Positions 11,301 to 24,700 of a DNA stretch of 64,000 bases are shown here, in pieces; the first letter of the stretch is position 1; every line of letters starts with the position of its first letter. The stretch is from Sweltsa coloradensis. Taxonomy: Eukaryota; Arthropoda; Insecta; Plecoptera; Chloroperlidae. Made by a program: the position numbers and the translations under genes. The notes beneath the pieces were generated by a model. It had not been told where the DNA came from, made no database searches, and saw only the letters and a list, made by a program, of their open reading frames with translations. The DNA lies in NCBI GenBank assembly GCA_024449915.1, contig JAMZAV010001446.1:124001-188000 (forward strand), in the 5' to 3' direction.

Positions 11301-14300
11301 AGACATCAGTCAGGTAGAGATAGTGTTCGAAAATTTCATGAAATTTACTTTTTTGAAAGTTTCATTGAAAGTTTCAATGAAAGTTTCAAAAAATATTGAA
11401 ATTTTGTGAAATATTCAATTTCCAAGGAAATCTTCAGGAAAACAAAGTACATTTTCAATTAATCAGCATTTTCTTACATATAAGAAAGGTTTTTATTAGA
11501 TTGACAAAAAATTTGCATCTCTGAAATAGGGTAGGGGCTACTCTTGTACCTGGGGGGGGGGGTCCAACTTTTCAACACTGTATTTTCCTCGTTTTTAACG
11601 GAAAGGATTTCGGGTGCCCTCTTATCGATTATATACTAGAACTAGCGCGGCGTACTACAACTAGGCGGAAAGGTCAGCTAACCTGACAAAAGTAGACCTT
11701 TAACATAAGTAGTAACAAGGCAAAAGTTGGACCCCCCAGGTACAAGAGTGCCTGAAGTATTACCCCCATAATTGGTGCTGAAACTATTAGACTTAAAAAA
11801 GTTGAGAGAGAGAGAAATTAAACTGAACAAAAACTGATTTGGTAATTGACGACTGGTGATAGGCGGAGCTTAAAACGATCGATACGTCTTGTGATGAGAG
11901 TTCCGGAAAGATTCTCATCTCCCAATTTTACGTCTGTTGAACGGTGCAACACTTATCACGCTCTAAGCCTCTAACTTTTACTCTATTCATTAGTATTTGG
12001 ACATAACTTGAGGGATAATATTAAACAAACATAGGCCTATCATTCCTTCTAATAGCGATTATATCGAAAAATTTTACACAATCATTAGCTTGTTAACAAT
12101 GTACGCACAAGGTTGAGGTTTGCAAGTGATAAAATAAACGCAGTGGATATTCGTACGGACAGCCGTACGACTAGTGCAAAATTATTCGTACGATCAGCCG
12201 TACGATACCACCTAACTAGGCCAATAGCCTTAAATATCACAGTGTATTGTGGCAGAGTGGTAGCGCGTCCGAATTCTATGCGAAAGGTCGGCGGTTCAAA
12301 TTTTCGTTTGGTCGTTTTTTTTTTACCATTCTATTTGGGTCCATGTTTTTTCTGCAAATGATTTCACTAGGCCTACATTCGGCCCCGTTGCAAACACAAT
12401 TCTAGATGATAAAAGCGTTTAAAAAGTGCTACGTCTAGGCCTATTTTAAGGAAAAGCCTTATCTCTACACCTTGACGTGTAGGTAGGCAGCCTAAAAAGG
12501 ACTTTTGTTTAAAATAGAAACGTTAAAGGTCTTGGAAGGTTTTTTGTTGTTAATAAAACAGCAAAAAAGGACGACGACAACCGAAAAAGGACTTTCGTTT
12601 AAAATAGCAACGTTAAAGGTCTTGATGTTTTTTGTTGTCACTAAAACAGCAAAAAAGGACGACGGAAGGACGACACTTTTATTACGGCGCGCCTTTATCC
12701 AATCAGATCATTGACCGTACGAATAATTTTGCACTGGTCGTACGGCTGATCGTACGAATATCCACAGCCTAAAATAAAACAAAAATGCCCATGCCTTTTA
12801 CTTCTATAGGCCAGTAGGCTGTAATAATAACCTTACATCGGTTATCATCGAGATCAAAAATAAAGGGTTGTTTGGGGCACTTCCACACTTTTTGATGTGA
12901 GCAATCATTCTAGTAGAGTAGGCCTAGCATTATTGGTACAAAGTTGCCCAGCTTCAATACTTAAGGCTGTGTGTTCACCAAAAACCAATACCAAAATCCA
13001 AATTATGCATAAAACAGTAGTTAGGCTATAGAATATGACCATTAATCACAGTCTTTTGAAAAGACCAAAATAATTTTTTTGGTTGATGCATTTTTCCGCT
13101 ATTGCTACTTTTTGAACGATTTTTGGTGCTAAGTTTTTCAAAAAGTATACTATTTGGATGGCTGATATTTTTATTGTACCTAGCCTTCACTTTTCTTTGA
13201 CTTAAGAATGAGGTATTTTGAAATATGTATCTTCAATGCCTTCTTACATTTTACAGTGTTTTATATTTTTCGGTAGGCTACTTTTGTGGTATTTGTACCG
13301 TCAAAAGAAAAAAAGGAAGATCTTAAGATACGAAAGCTATACATTTCAAAATACCTCATTCTATAGTCAAAGATGAGTGTAAGCTACAATAAAAATATCA
13401 GCCATCCAAATGGTATAGGCCTACTTTTGGCAAATCTTAGCACCAAAAATTGTTCAAAAAAGTAGCAATAGCGGAAAAAGGCATCAACCAAAAAAAAACC
13501 AAAAATATATTTTGAACTTTTCAAAAGACTGCGATTAATGATCATACTCTATAACTACTGTTTTATGTAGGCTATATTTTTGTTTTTGGTGAACACACAG
13601 CCTTAATTTTGTTCCCACTCGGGATAAAACACTTGTGACCATGACTAAGCTTCTTTACCATCGTAGGAACAGGTACCAAGTGGTAGGAAGCAGTTTGACA
13701 CAGCTGCAAAGTGTGCAGAAGGTTGATACTACTAACATAACAAACTTATAAACCCTAGAACTCTCTAAAAGTTTACAAAATCAATCTAATAATGCAGAAA
13801 TGCCTTAAATATGAATGTTTCATGATTTCTTGAAATATTTCAATGTACCCTTGAAAGTTTCACTTTGAAACTTTCAAAGTGAAACTTTCAACACTTCGAT
13901 CTCTACTAGGACTAGGCGGTACCGACGAGACTGGGGCCTACAGAATGTCATGTCCTGTCATGTCATGTCCTGCGATTGTGATAACGAGTGTAGTGTTAGC
14001 CTGTAAAAGTACTTTTAACTTTCTGCTCTAAATTATGTGATAAGCGAAGCCTAGCCTAGGTTACAAATTTTGATTGTGTTTTTCATGGGCTAGGTCTAGG
14101 ACAAGGCCTTGGCTCATAGTCAGACGAGCAAACAAAGCCTACAAACTCGCGGTAGGCCTAGGCCTAGGCCTATAGGGGCCTAGCTGGGCTTGGCCCTAGG
14201 CCTACTTCAGGGTTTTTATTGCAAATGTATTGTATTTGTATAGGATTATTGTTTCAACGTTTTGCACAAGGTGCCCAGCCTGGAATAAAGTTGTGGCATT

Positions 14301-17300
14301 AAAATACCTAGCTAGAAAAAGCCCCTACACGTATTGATAAAACACTAGGCTAGGCCTAGGGAAGACCTAGATCAACCAAATAGGTCGCAAAACCTATGGC
14401 TTAGGTCCTATGGCTGCATGAGGGACTTAATTTCAAGCAGAAAGTCAAAATTACTGCTAACACTACACTCGGAAGGCCTATCACAATCGCAGGACATGAC
14501 ATGACAGACAAATGACTGTAGGCCTAGGCCGCGGCCAAGCGCAATTACATTTTATTGATGAACGATTAGTCAGCCTTTCAGACTGCGATTGCGGCAATTT
14601 TATAGTGACACGGACATAGATAAAACAAACTATTGTTTTGATATTACTATCATCTCCAACATAATCACGGACGTAATGATATATCGACTTTCACGTCATA
14701 TAGAGGCAAGTTGACAGATGTCTGCCTCACAACTTCGGCAGTTATGCAGTTGATTTCGCCCGACTTAACTTCCGTCACGTCTAACACATGACCTGCTTTG
14801 GCCAGTGCCAATCCTTTTTTAAAACAATTAGGTGCATTGAAGCCCGCACGCACACTTTTAAATCCATATTTTTATGATTATATCGGGACGCTCGGACATA
14901 GGGCCTACCATCCATCGTTGACACTTGCCTAGATCCACTGTTGGTTTGGGAAAGGAAATAAAAAATACGCCGGCCATATGGGGCCTATCTTTGTACCTGG
15001 AGTCTGAGTTAAATAATCCATAACAACAAGCCCATGATTATCGCCAACAGCGGAGTAAACAAAGTGAATAAAATGTGACAGAACGTCTCTTCAAACGGTA
15101 GGCCTAGTCATATGGGAGCTGTCACCTGTAGCCCGAAAGGTTGTACCGACGCACGCGCTGCCATCTCTCGAGCAAACATTAAACTAAAGTTGATGACGTC
15201 AATTGGAACCAGCCCTATAGGCCCCGATGCAATCGAGGAGTGAGCGATAACCAACCAAAGATCAATATTTTTAATAGGAAATATAGCAATCAGTGGTATG
15301 GACAGTGCGAACACCCGCGAATCAACGCCAGAATCAACAAGGCCGATTCAGAACAACTCTGAATTTATTATGTGCTTCGTTGCTAGGACGGCTTCAAAGT
15401 CACCGTTTACAAACTCCTAAAACAAGAACTGATGGACTTAAGTCCAAATCAGAAGTTAAAAAATTCTGACTTAAGCGGGAATCGAACCCTGGATCTTCTG
15501 CATTGGAAGCAGATACGCTAACCACAAGACCAACGAGACATGTTAACCTCCATGTAATGAGTAAAAATCTAGAGGACGCAAATTGGACCTCTATGAGTAC
15601 TAGAACTGATGATGTGGATCGTATGTGTGAGTCTTTTTACGATGTATTGACAGGAATTATTGAAGATGCCGTTCCAAAAGTGAAAACAAACCGTAGGAAT
15701 TACCCACTCTGGTTCAATAATGTTACAATAGCTGCACATAAAAACAACAACTGTGCACATAGGGCATGGAAACGTTCTCAGCTTGAAGCCGCTAGAGTTG
15801 AATTTCAAACAAAACGAACTGTTTTTAAAAGAGTGAAAGAAGCTAATTATAAAGCTTACATACAGCAAATCGATGCATCTTTAGCAGATAATCCCACTCG
15901 GTTGTGGAGTTATACGTCATAAAACAAGAACTAGACGCATTCCCATTGAAGTAAAATGTAATGAAAGAAAAGCTAGCAATACAACCTCATGCAGCCAACT
16001 ATTTTCTGACTTTTTTAAAACCACCTTCCTTCTGCCGTCTGTGGATGCCCATGAGCCGCCATCTGCTCCACAGTACTCAACAGAAAATATGTGCAACTTT
16101 ACTATTACATAAAAGGAAGTAGAGGATTGCCTACAAAATCTGAAAAATGGAAAGACGCCTGGTCCTGATAACATACCAATTAACGTCATTAAGTTCTGTA
16201 GCAGAGCGTTATCAAAACCATTGGCTGCTCCATTCCCATTGAAGTAAAATGTAATGAAAGAAAAGCTAGCAATACAACCTCATGCAGCCAACTATTTTCT
16301 GACTTTTTTAAAACCACCTTCCTTCTGCCGTCTGTGGATGCCCATGAGCCGCCATCTGCTCCACAGTACTCAACAGAAAATATGTGCAACTTTCTATTAC
16401 ATAAAAGGAAGTAGAGGATTGCCTACAAAATCTGAAAAATGGAAAGACGCCTGGTCCTGATAACATACCAATCAACGTCATCAAGTTCTGTAGCAGAGCG
16501 TTATCAAAACCATTGGCTGCTCTATTTAACAAATCATTAGAATGTGGTACTTTCCCTACTCGTTGGAAACATGCAATCATTACTCCTATACTAAAAAAGG
16601 GTAGCAGTTATAATGTGACGAATTACAGACCCATATCGTTGTTATCGACATTCTCCAAGGTTTTTGAAAGCATCCTCCATAAACGCATATACAATCATGT
16701 CGCTAATCATATTGCACCGGAACAACATGGCTTTGTCAAGAAAAGGTCAACCGTCACGAACCTTGCTCAATACACCAGTGACATTGCATTTCACATCAAT
16801 AATGGGGATCAGCAGGTGGACACTGTTAATACTGATTTCGGCAAAGCTTTTGACAGTGTTGACCATAACCTTCTGCTGAAACTGCGTGGCTACGGTATCC
16901 AGGGAGATATTTTTAATCTACTCTCCAACTACTTGTGTGGTCAGTTGCAAAGCGTTGTTATTGATGACGGAAAATCTTCACCTGAATCTGTTACATCTGG
17001 AGTGTCCCAGGGGTCAATTCTGGGACCGTTGATGTTCACATTATTTGTTAACGACGTTCCGGCATGTTTTTAAACTTGCAAATGCTTAATGTATGCTGAT
17101 GACCTGAAAGTGTACAAACGCATAAACAATATGGAGGACTGTGAGTCTCTCCAAACGGAGATTGATGCATTTTCTACATGGTGTAAGTCTTGGAAGCTTA
17201 ACCTTAATGTGGCTAAGTGTAATTTTATTACGTTTACTACTAAAAGGAAAGGTAATATCGACTTTATATACCATCATTGAAAACACTCTGCTAATGAAGG

Positions 17301-20300
17301 TGAACACTATCCGTGATCTAGGTGTACAACTGGCATGGGATCTATCATACAATAATCACCTACAGCTAATCATCCCAAAGGCCCTTAAAATGCTCGTCTT
17401 TGTGAAAAGGAATTGCACAAAGGACTTTTCCATGAGCACTTTCAGGAAGCTTTTTGTGGCTCTAATAAGACCTCAAATTGACAACGCAAGTGTCATATGG
17501 AACCCTTCATCACATTACAAAAATCCGTAGCATTGAACTTATCCAGCAGAAGTTCGTTAAGCATGTCTGCTACAAGACCAATGTTACCTATCATAGATGC
17601 AACCGGATGCAACTACTATTCAACTTTATGCAAGAATTTAAATCTTGTATCACTCGAAAATCGGCGCCAGCATACGGATCTAATATTTCTGTATAAGCTT
17701 CTGCATAATTATTTTGTCTCAGATTCTTGATCTAGTACATTTTCACGTTCCAGCAAGACCAACACGAAACCTTCAGACTTTCCATCTGCCAAGAAGCACA
17801 CTAGACATTTTCAGTAATTCGTCAATTAACCGGATCCAACATACGGATAACCAATTAGTTCTCATCCATCCAGATCTAGACATAAATCACCTAAACTTTC
17901 AACGTTTTAAAAAGTATTTCTTCAAAATAATATGTTCTTGAGATTTATAACATTGTAATCATCATAGTTTTTTTTATTATTTGCATTTCATTTAGTATAA
18001 TGTTCTTTTGTGCACGGGAGTAGACATACTGTATTTAAATGTTGCTTGATTTTTGATATCATTTTTATTTTTGTGCTTTAGTAGCCTATTTAGGTAATTT
18101 AATGCAATGCCTACATCGCACTTGTGGAGGTAACTCTGTTGTTGGTGGCAATAAAATATAATATAAAAAATAAAATTACCATTCCCGGGAAATCAACTTT
18201 AACCCGAGAGTAGTCGCGTGTGGTCTTTTAGACCGACTTTTTTTTTCAACAGTTGGTATTTGCACAGCGCGCATGCGTGGCTTGTCTAGTTCCGCCTACC
18301 TTCCCAAAATAGATTTGTGAAGCCAGTGTGCAATACGCGATTCAGTTTTCAGCAGAACTTCATCTCAGATGAGAGGTCCTGTTTGGTTGCTCGGTCTTTT
18401 CGACCGCTGCGCGACTACTAAGGGAGGCAAAAATATGCATACTCAATCACTATTATGAGACATGTATTTTGTTATTGTAGGTTGATTATTCTTCAACATA
18501 CAGTGTTGGCATAATATGACTGTCTTGGTTTACTAATAATACGAACTACAGGGTGTTTCAAACATATTTTTTTACCTTTTTGTAGGTTTGCTACTTTTCT
18601 GTGTTTGATTGATTATTGATTGATTATTTATTGATTATTGATTGACAATTGATTAATATAACCAGGTATGATGTTACATATATTATTATAAATTACCTTA
18701 TATTCGTAATCAAAACGTCATCCTAACGTTATTAGCCCATAATAAATAATGCGGTCTAAAGGACCGCGCGCGACTACTAACGTTACAAACAGGGGCGCGA
18801 CTACTCTCGGGTTAAAGTTGAAGTAACATATACTTTAGGCCTATATTGGCATATATTGCCTTCCTTTTTCATTTTCAATGCATTCCTGCTCCATAACTGT
18901 TCAACTTTTTTTAAAAATAGGTAGCCTAATTTATTTTTCTTTATTTTATTTTTTTAAAGATGTTTATTTTAAAATTAAAGGGATTTCAATCATGCGCAAT
19001 GTTGTCTAACAGCCTGTGTCTACTATAGACGGTAGACTGTTGCTCGGAAGAGTATTAATTATTTTAAATACTTATAAGAGCCTCAACAACATAATAACAT
19101 CAAAACAATCACAATGCTACAAAGAAAAAGAAAATTTAATTAAATAATATCAACCAAAAATGAAATCCTTCATGAACAAGTTGCCTTAACAAACACACAA
19201 AAATACAAAAAAAAACATCCGGATTTTTTTCTTCAGTGTAGTAGAATGGAATCTTCGCTTCACTCATCCAATTACATTTGCTGCAGTATAACATATAAGA
19301 AACACCGCTGCCAGAGTTTTGGGTTTTCATTCAAGAAGCAATACTGGGTATATCCTATTATGTATTATACAAAACCCCAAACCAAAAATGCATAATTGAT
19401 ATTTACAAAAACTAACTTTTTGAACACATCGTTGCTTTCAATAATGGTTTCTTTACTAGGAAGCTTCGCAAACGCTTTTTCAGGCGCGTTGTTGGATGAG
19501 CGTAAATTTTTTTAAACTAAAAAAGCGTAAAATTGCGATTTTCACGAGAAATTATTTTTCGATTGCGCTCAAATTTCACACCAATATATTAATTTATAAA
19601 ATTAAGGTTCTGTAAAAAATCATACAATCGGATAAAGCATGTAGGTGTAATAAGTCGAAAAAATGTGTTAAAAATTTTAATTTTTTTTAAAAAAATCGTA
19701 AAATTGCGATTTTAATGAGAAATAAATTTTTAAATTGCGCTAAAAAATGTGGCAGTTCTTAGTTCAGAGATTTCGAAGGCCTCCAGAAAATTTAATTGCA
19801 ATTGGGAGTATCGGTTTAGCCGGAATCGTGTTAACAAACCGACAAAAATACAAAAAAAAACATTCCGGATTTTTTTCACGCTTCACCGATTTGGATGTCA
19901 TTTGAAAACCATTGAACGCTGGCGGCATAAAAAGTAGACCAGTCTTTTCTAATGGCGACAAACATAATATTATTTTTAGTAATTTACACACAATACAGGT
20001 TAAACCACAAACATCGCCCATCTTCGGTGTATTTTTGACGTAACTATGGGTTTACTTTGCAACATTTTACTCAAATTATCATAAACAATAGTGCCTTCAA
20101 GATGTAGCCTATCCATGTTCTTATCTAAGATTGCCTATAATGACAACAACTTATGGACTATTCATAATGAGTAAGCTCATTGTCGGCTAACCACTATTGT
20201 CAGCTTTACTACTAGATGACCACTGAATTGCTGAAAAACCATTAAAAATATACATATTTTGTCTGAGGCTGAAACATTTAAATGTGGACATGTTTTGAGC

Positions 20301-21672
20301 ATTCCTATCTCTTTTGCAAAATTCTACTTGACCCTTCACAGACCCACGGCCACGGACTTTTCTAACAGAATTCTCATCACAGTGCATCACTGCACCTTTA
20401 GCAGATAATTTTAACTGTTTGGCAAGTTTAAGTTTTTGTGATTTGGCTGTGCCCTTTTCTAACAATATATAAATATAATGCATCATTAGTGTGTTGTTTT
20501 GGACGTCCCGTAACACTGCCCTCTTTGCCACGTTTGTCGCCGGCGTTACTGGCTGTTAAATAAGTAAATTTATAATATTTAATACAATTTAGAAATTACA
20601 AAATCCATCCCTACCAGGGTTCGAACCCAGGTCTCCCACATTCCAAGTAGGCACCTTAGACAACTAGACCAACCTTTTAACTTCTGAATTGTCAGACGAG
20701 TGAGCGCAGCCAACAAAGTCTTACAATGCAAGTCAAATGGCACAAGATCTGTTCTTCAGTTGGTGAGTGTGTGCGCTCTAGAACAGCTGAACAGATTGCG
20801 CTGAAATTTTAAACAGACATCTGGTACAAAGTCTTACGCGTGCAGCTAACATTTTGAGCAAAAATCCGTTACAATTTAAACTCACAATAAATAATAAATT
20901 GAAAAATAGTCTGAAATGCGTACAATTTAATTTAACGACAGTGGTTTTCTTCTTGAAAAATCATTTTTATCGAATCATGTTTGTTAGGCGGTGAATTTAT
21001 ATGCAGTGACCAAGGTGTACCGAATCTTGCACGCTCAAGGTTACCCATCATTCCATTGGGAGATTAAGTAAACATTGCTATCATTACTCATATGTCGTAC
21101 TGGCTATGTTTTCCATAGTATTGTAGCCTTTGCATTTTAAAACATATTCTATAATTTTACAGAAATAATAAAATAATCCAGAAATAAAAAAATCTATCCC
21201 GACTGTTGTTTGAACCCGGGTCTCCCGACATTCCGGGTATAAAGGCGGTGAGGCGCATAGTTGACCAGACTAGGAAAGCGACAAAGTCGTTGTTAGACAA
21301 GTGAGCCAGTCATGTGTTGAGTACTCGGGAACACTTGCATTGAAGTTGGTTGATATAAGGTATAATTTAATGATAAGATTTTTGAGTTTATTTGGAATAA
21401 GGACGCGTCAACTGTAAGGTTATAATGTTCCACTCTAGCCTATGGTTGGCTAGGGAGGAAAGACCCATGCTGGATCCATACCAGCCTTAGGTAGGGACTC
21501 CTCCAGACACCGTCAACAGTCAACATATGCATTGTTAAACTTCGTCCCTGCCCTATTTTATGACCCCCCATGTGGCATGTATTTGTGTTGTTTTTGTCAG
21601 TCGTATGTCAGCCTGCTCCAATTCTGAACTAACCTGCCCCATCAGCTGCATTGTATATCCCAGGGCAGTCAA

Positions 21673-21715
<43 letters not shown>

Positions 21716-24700
21716 GTTCGACCCCCCTCCCCTTGGCTCGTAATCGATAAATGATAATCGCTTATGTTTAGATTCAATGTGGAAACAAACAAACAAAGAC
21801 TGCATCAGTAACTTTGTATATTTGAACTCGAGTTGTCAGTAGTTGGATGAGCGAAGCGAAGATTCCATTTCACTACACTGGAGAAAAAAATCCTTTTTTT
21901 TGGTATTTTTGTGTGTTTGTCCACACGATTCCGGCTAAACCGATACTCCAATTGTGATTAAATTTTCTGGAGGCCTTCAAAATCTCTGAACTTAGAACTG
22001 CCACGTTTTTGAGCGCAATCAAAAAATAATTTCTTATGAAAATCGCAATTTTACGATTTTTTTTATTTTTAAAAAATTCTTGGAGTTATAATACCTACAT
22101 GCTTTATTCGATTGTAATGATTTTTTCACAGAACCTTTACTTTAGGAAGTGTGAAATTTGAGCGTAATTAAAAAATTATTTCTCATGAAAATCGCAATTT
22201 TACGATTTTTTTTTATTTTTAAAATTTCTTCGACTCAGGCCCTATAACACAAACATGTTTTATCCGATTGTAATGATTTTTTCACAAAACCTTAATTTTG
22301 TGAATTAATATATTCGTATTAAATTTGACCGCAATCAAAAAATTAATTTTCATGATAATCACAATTTTAAAATTTGTTTCCGATCTTTTAAATTTCTTTG
22401 ACAAATAACACCTAAAGTTTATCTATCCTTGAGATACAAAGTGACCATCGGCGGACGAGACCGGGATCGGTCGTCCCGTCTATTGTCTGCATTTTTCCCT
22501 TTCCACCTTTTTTGGCGTGACCGAACTTGGGAGCGAACATGTTTTTTTTTTCTACCTGCCTCCGCACATTTCAAATCTATTGTGATGAAAATAATTTATT
22601 CAGCAAATTTTTTTTTTTTTAATAATTGCATGTATTTAATAACGTGGTTCAAATGTATAGCTTGAGTTATGAAATGCGTTGTTTTCCCTTGTGTCTACGA
22701 TCAAAACTGGCTGAAATATATAAAAATTCTAGGAAAAACGCTTAAGTCCCGCCGCGTTGTTGGATGAGCGTAATTGGTGCATTGAGCTGCCATGTGTTAC
22801 GCGGATTTTCTGTTGTTCTGTGAAAAAATCATTACTTAGTCGAAGATTTTTTTTAATTAAATTAATAATAAAAAATAGTTAATTTTTTTAATTAATCGTA
22901 ATTTAAAAAAAAAAATCGTAAAATTGCAATATTCATAAGAAATAAATATTCGATTGCGCTCAAATTTAACACGAATATATTAATTCATGAAATTAATGTT
23001 CTGTGAAAAAATCATTACAATAGGATAAAGCATGTAGGTGTTATAAGTCGAATAAATTTTTTAAAAATTGAAAAAAATCGTAAAATTGCGTTTTTTATGA
23101 GAAAAAATTTCCCGATTGCACTCAAAAACGTGGCAGTTCTAAGTTCAGAGATTTCGAAGGTCTCCATCAAATTTCATCGCAATCGGAGTATCGGTTTAGC
23201 CGGAATCGTGTTAACAAACACACAAAAATACAGAAAGAAAAAAAAAAAAAAAAAAAAACATTCCGGATTTTTTTCTCCAGTGTAGTGAAATGGAATCTTC
23301 GCTTCGCTCGCTACGCTCATCCAATTATTATATTCAAAATAATATTATCAAAATATATTATAGAAGTATTATCCGTAACTCATTAAGTTTTTACCGTAGA
23401 ATTTCGTCCAAAATAATGAAACTTAAGACGTACGCTGCATATTTTAACAACGATATTAGATATTTGCAATTAAACAAAAAAATGTCAATAAATAAATAGA
23501 ACAATAGAACAGGAAGAGAATACAGCAGGTAGAAAACCCTCAGCTTCTAGGATGGTCTATTTTACGACTTCACGCGACAACCCTTAGCAGCTGCCTCATC
23601 TCATACCCATACCCGACGCATCCGTCGATGGTCACTTTGTATCTCAATTCAATGATAGATAAACTTTACATGCTTTATCCGATTGTAATGATTTTTTCAC
23701 AGAACCTTAATTTTATGAATTTAATGTGTGTGGGAAATTTGAGCGTAATCGAAAAGTTATTTCTCATAAAATCGCAATTTTACGCTTTTTTCGTTTAAAA
23801 AAAATTACACTCATCCAACAACGCGCCTGAAAAAGCGTTTGCGAAGCTTCCTAGTATACTGACAAGAAATGACGCGCCCAAACGTGATTCCACTAGTTTT
23901 TTATTGTCACCTGTCAATATCTAAACAATATTCACATAGACTCTTTCAACACATCCCCTCTATAATTAATTTAATAATTTTCATAAATTTCTGCATTAAA
24001 TAAATTTGAAAATTCGTGTAAAATCATTGTTACAAGATATAATTTTTTAAATGGTCATTTTAGTGCTGCTTATTGGATGAGCGAAGCGAAGATTCCATTC
24101 TACTACACTGGAGAAAAAAATCCGGAATGTTTTTTTTCTTTTTTTTTTCTTTTTGTATTTTTGTCTGTTTGTCCGCACGATTCCGGCTAAACCGATACTC
24201 CGATTGAGATGAAATTTTATGGAGGCCTTCGAAATCTCTGAACTTAGAACTGCCACGTTTTTGAGCGCAATCGGAAAATTATTTCTCATGAAAATCGCAA
24301 TTTTACGATTTTTTTCGATTTTTTAAAAATTTCTTTGACTTATAACACCTACATGCTTTATCCGATTTAATTGATTTTTGCACAGAACCTTTATTTTATG
24401 AATTTAGATATTCTTGTGAAATTTGAGCGCAATTAAAAAAATATTCATCATAAAAATCGAAATTTTACGGGTTTTTTCTTTTTTTAAACAATTCTTTGAC
24501 TTATAACACCTACATGCTTTATTCGATTGTAATGATTTTTTCGCAGAACCTTAATTTTATGAATTTATATATTAGTGTTTTTACATTAAAATCGCAATTT
24601 TACGATTTTTTTTAACAATTACGATTAATAAATTAAAAAATTAAAGTTAATTTTTAATTTAATTTAATTTAATTTAATTAAATTTAAAAAAAATTCAACT

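Larger units (their letters stand above)
12141..12767. mobile_element. MITE with 50-bp CGTACG-rich inverted repeats and Pol III boxes
   Basis: Left arm starts CAGTGGATATTCGTACG and the right arm is the complement of CTGTGGATATTCGTACG. Arms match for about 50 bp, including GTGCAAAATTATTCGTACG. Inside are a tRNA-like segment (12250-12324) and a 90-bp tandem duplication (12494-12673). No clear target duplication. Confidence 0.8.
11315..13905. mobile_element. Possible composite inverted-repeat element
   Basis: TAGAGATAGTGTTCGAAA at the left and the complement TAGAGATCGAAGTGTTGAAA at the right, both followed inward by GAAAGTTTC repeats. Three smaller MITEs lie inside (near 11530, 12141 and 12961). 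The flanks do not form a target duplication, so the outer element is uncertain. Confidence 0.4.
21843..23854 (-). mobile_element. Helitron-like copy H6, split by a TA MITE
   Basis: The 5' part is 21843-22412 (TTGGATGAGCGAAGCGAAG...) and the 3' part is 23669-23854, ending GCTTCCTAG then T. The break lies inside the internal module word ACACC-TA-CATGCTTTATCC, which is restored exactly when the insert and one TA are removed. Confidence 0.85.

Noticed and set aside
15470..15545. Functional tRNA gene
   Set aside because: The anticodon and T arms are plausible, but the acceptor strands do not pair and an unrelated tail follows, so I class it as a SINE head.
21553..21792. Open frames with long Met or Ile runs
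   Set aside because: Translation of the (TCA)n microsatellite.
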